DNA of 60,308 nt, from the NCBI GenBank assembly GCA_019058165.1, contig JAHLVZ010000006.1, positions 1 through 60,308 on the forward strand. The letters are read 5' to 3'. Shown here in pieces: positions 59,626-60,308 of the stretch; positions within the stretch are counted from its first letter, which is position 1, and the number at the start of each line of letters is the position of its first letter. The notes under the pieces are model-generated. The model worked only from the letters and a program-made list of their open reading frames with translations, had not been told where the DNA came from and did not search any database. The position numbers and the translations under genes were made by a program. This stretch comes from Candidatus Heimdallarchaeota archaeon (lineage in GTDB: Archaea > Asgardarchaeota > Heimdallarchaeia > JABLTI01).

Positions 59626-60308
59626 ATGTTATATATGACTGATAGTTATCTTAAGGAATTTGAAGCAACAATTACAGATATTTCAAAAGATGGATTGAAT
59701 GTATATTTGAATCGAACTGCATTCTTTACTGGAGGAGGTGGACAACCACACGATACTGGAAAACTCACCATTAAAAATGAGGAATATACCGTTTTAAAAA
59801 TTGGTCGGGATGATAAACGTGAATATTATCACAGAGTTGATCGATCCGTCAACGCTGAAGTAGGCTCTAAAGTAAAAGGCGAAATTGATTGGGAGAGAAG
59901 GTATAAGATTATGCGCTATCATACTGCGCTTCATATTCTCTGTGGACTCGTATGGAAAGAATTTGGTGCAAGTGTTACAGGAGGAAATATGTCTCCTGAG
60001 AAAGCTCGAATGGATTTCAATCTCGCTGATTTTTCTAAGGAACGAGTTGAGTATATCGAGAAACGTGTTGCTGAAGAAATTGCAGCTGCTCGAGATGTAG
60101 TTATCAAAATTCTTCCTCGGGAAGAGGCATTTCAAATTCCAGATTTAATTCGAACAAAAATTAATCTCCTACCTCCGCAAATCAAAGAAGTTCGTACAGT
60201 AGAGATTGTTGGTCTAGATTTACAAGCGGATGGGGGTACTCATCTTAAAAACACTCGAGAAGTGGGGAAAGTACGAATAATAGAGACAATCAATAAAGGA
60301 AAAGAAAA
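59626..60308 (+). CDS. alaX: AlaX-type alanyl-tRNA editing protein (3' end cut by window)
   Basis: Two in-frame ATGs (59626, 59635) open a frame that runs to the window end. The product has the tRNA-synthetase second additional domain of AlaX: FFTGGGGQPHDTGKL (glycine loop), MRYHTALHILCGLVWK with the zinc-binding HxxxH, GGNMSPEKARMDF, and VGLDLQADGGTHLKNTREVG, where the usual Cys of CGGTH is Asp. AlaX deacylates mischarged Ser- or Gly-tRNA-Ala in trans. At least 227 residues are visible, so it is the medium or long form. Confidence 0.9.
   Translation, partial: MLYMTDSYLKEFEATITDISKDGLNVYLNRTAFFTGGGGQPHDTGKLTIKNEEYTVLKIGRDDKREYYHRVDRSVNAEVGSKVKGEIDWERRYKIMRYHTALHILCGLVWKEFGASVTGGNMSPEKARMDFNLADFSKERVEYIEKRVAEEIAAARDVVIKILPREEAFQIPDLIRTKINLLPPQIKEVRTVEIVGLDLQADGGTHLKNTREVGKVRIIETINKGKE

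Noticed and set aside
1..60308. Insertion sequences or transposases
   Set aside because: I saw no DDE, serine or tyrosine recombinase motifs and no terminal inverted repeats with target duplications in the window.

Overview
The window reads as a chromosomal segment of an AT-rich archaeon. Evidence: TATA-like boxes about 25-35 nt upstream of many start codons (leaderless or short-leader genes) mixed with Shine-Dalgarno starts, a tRNA-Trp gene interrupted by an intron at 37/38 with a bulge-helix-bulge and no encoded CCA, a stand-alone AlaX editing protein, and membrane-anchored extracytoplasmic proteins with C-terminal TM anchors. Bacterial-type families (DegV, Ldh2, M24, GH57, clostripain, a PKS-type dehydratase) alongside TPR and longin-like small proteins would fit an Asgard archaeon (Promethearchaeota), but that placement is inference from gene style; no ribosomal or informational marker settles it.

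Layout. 1-5.2 kb: extracytoplasmic and scaffold proteins (M30-like metallopeptidase cut by the window edge, TPR, LVIVD propeller, HEAT, beta-helix). 5.2-8.3 kb: a minus-strand operon of Ldh2-type dehydrogenase, coiled-coil protein and M24 peptidase-like protein. 8.4-12 kb: anchored clan GH-A glycosidase, TPR, zinc-ribbon membrane protein, GNAT. 12-15.4 kb: small-molecule enzymes (nitrilase, Rid deaminase, Fe-S aldo-keto reductase, RibD-type reductase). 15.4-26.2 kb: membrane proteins, amidase, a circularly permuted family 5 solute-binding protein, GNAT, cupin, a dehydratase/phosphopantetheinyl-transferase-like fusion, an orphan Pycsar-type TM effector, a tandem pair of 228-aa membrane proteins and a truncated acyltransferase.

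26.4-34 kb is the most striking part: DegV, a divergent control region, a minus-strand string of three Lys-rich micro-ORFs, two paralogous winged-helix regulators, and an ABC exporter made of one 957-aa FtsX-type permease and one polypeptide with two ATPase domains. A perfect dyad, TTCTCA-N6-TGAGAA, stands in front of the regulator pair/micro-ORF string, again in front of the exporter, and twice more elsewhere (upstream of the GNAT at 19989 and the 83-aa protein at 54621), with partner or half sites at exactly 22 bp at three of the four loci. I read this as the operator of a small regulon, probably read by the winged-helix pair.

34-48 kb: hydrolase, second DegV, SDR, a basic coiled-coil DNA-binding candidate, an unexplained structured (RNA-like) intergenic segment, kinase-like protein, anchored clostripain peptidase, DinB, a large HTH-containing protein beside a truncated AAA ATPase, a longin-like protein and a secreted protein. 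48-56.6 kb: DinB duplicate fragment, tRNA-Trp, double GNAT, phosphotriesterase-like hydrolase, DinB, GH57, radical SAM, nitroreductase, an 83-aa protein followed by a second structured segment, and a large TPR protein. 56.7-59.1 kb looks like an accessory island: a minus-strand run of very small genes (RHH, AbrB, micro-proteins with ATGA overlaps) and a hairpin repeated on both sides of a 95-aa gene. The window ends inside alaX.
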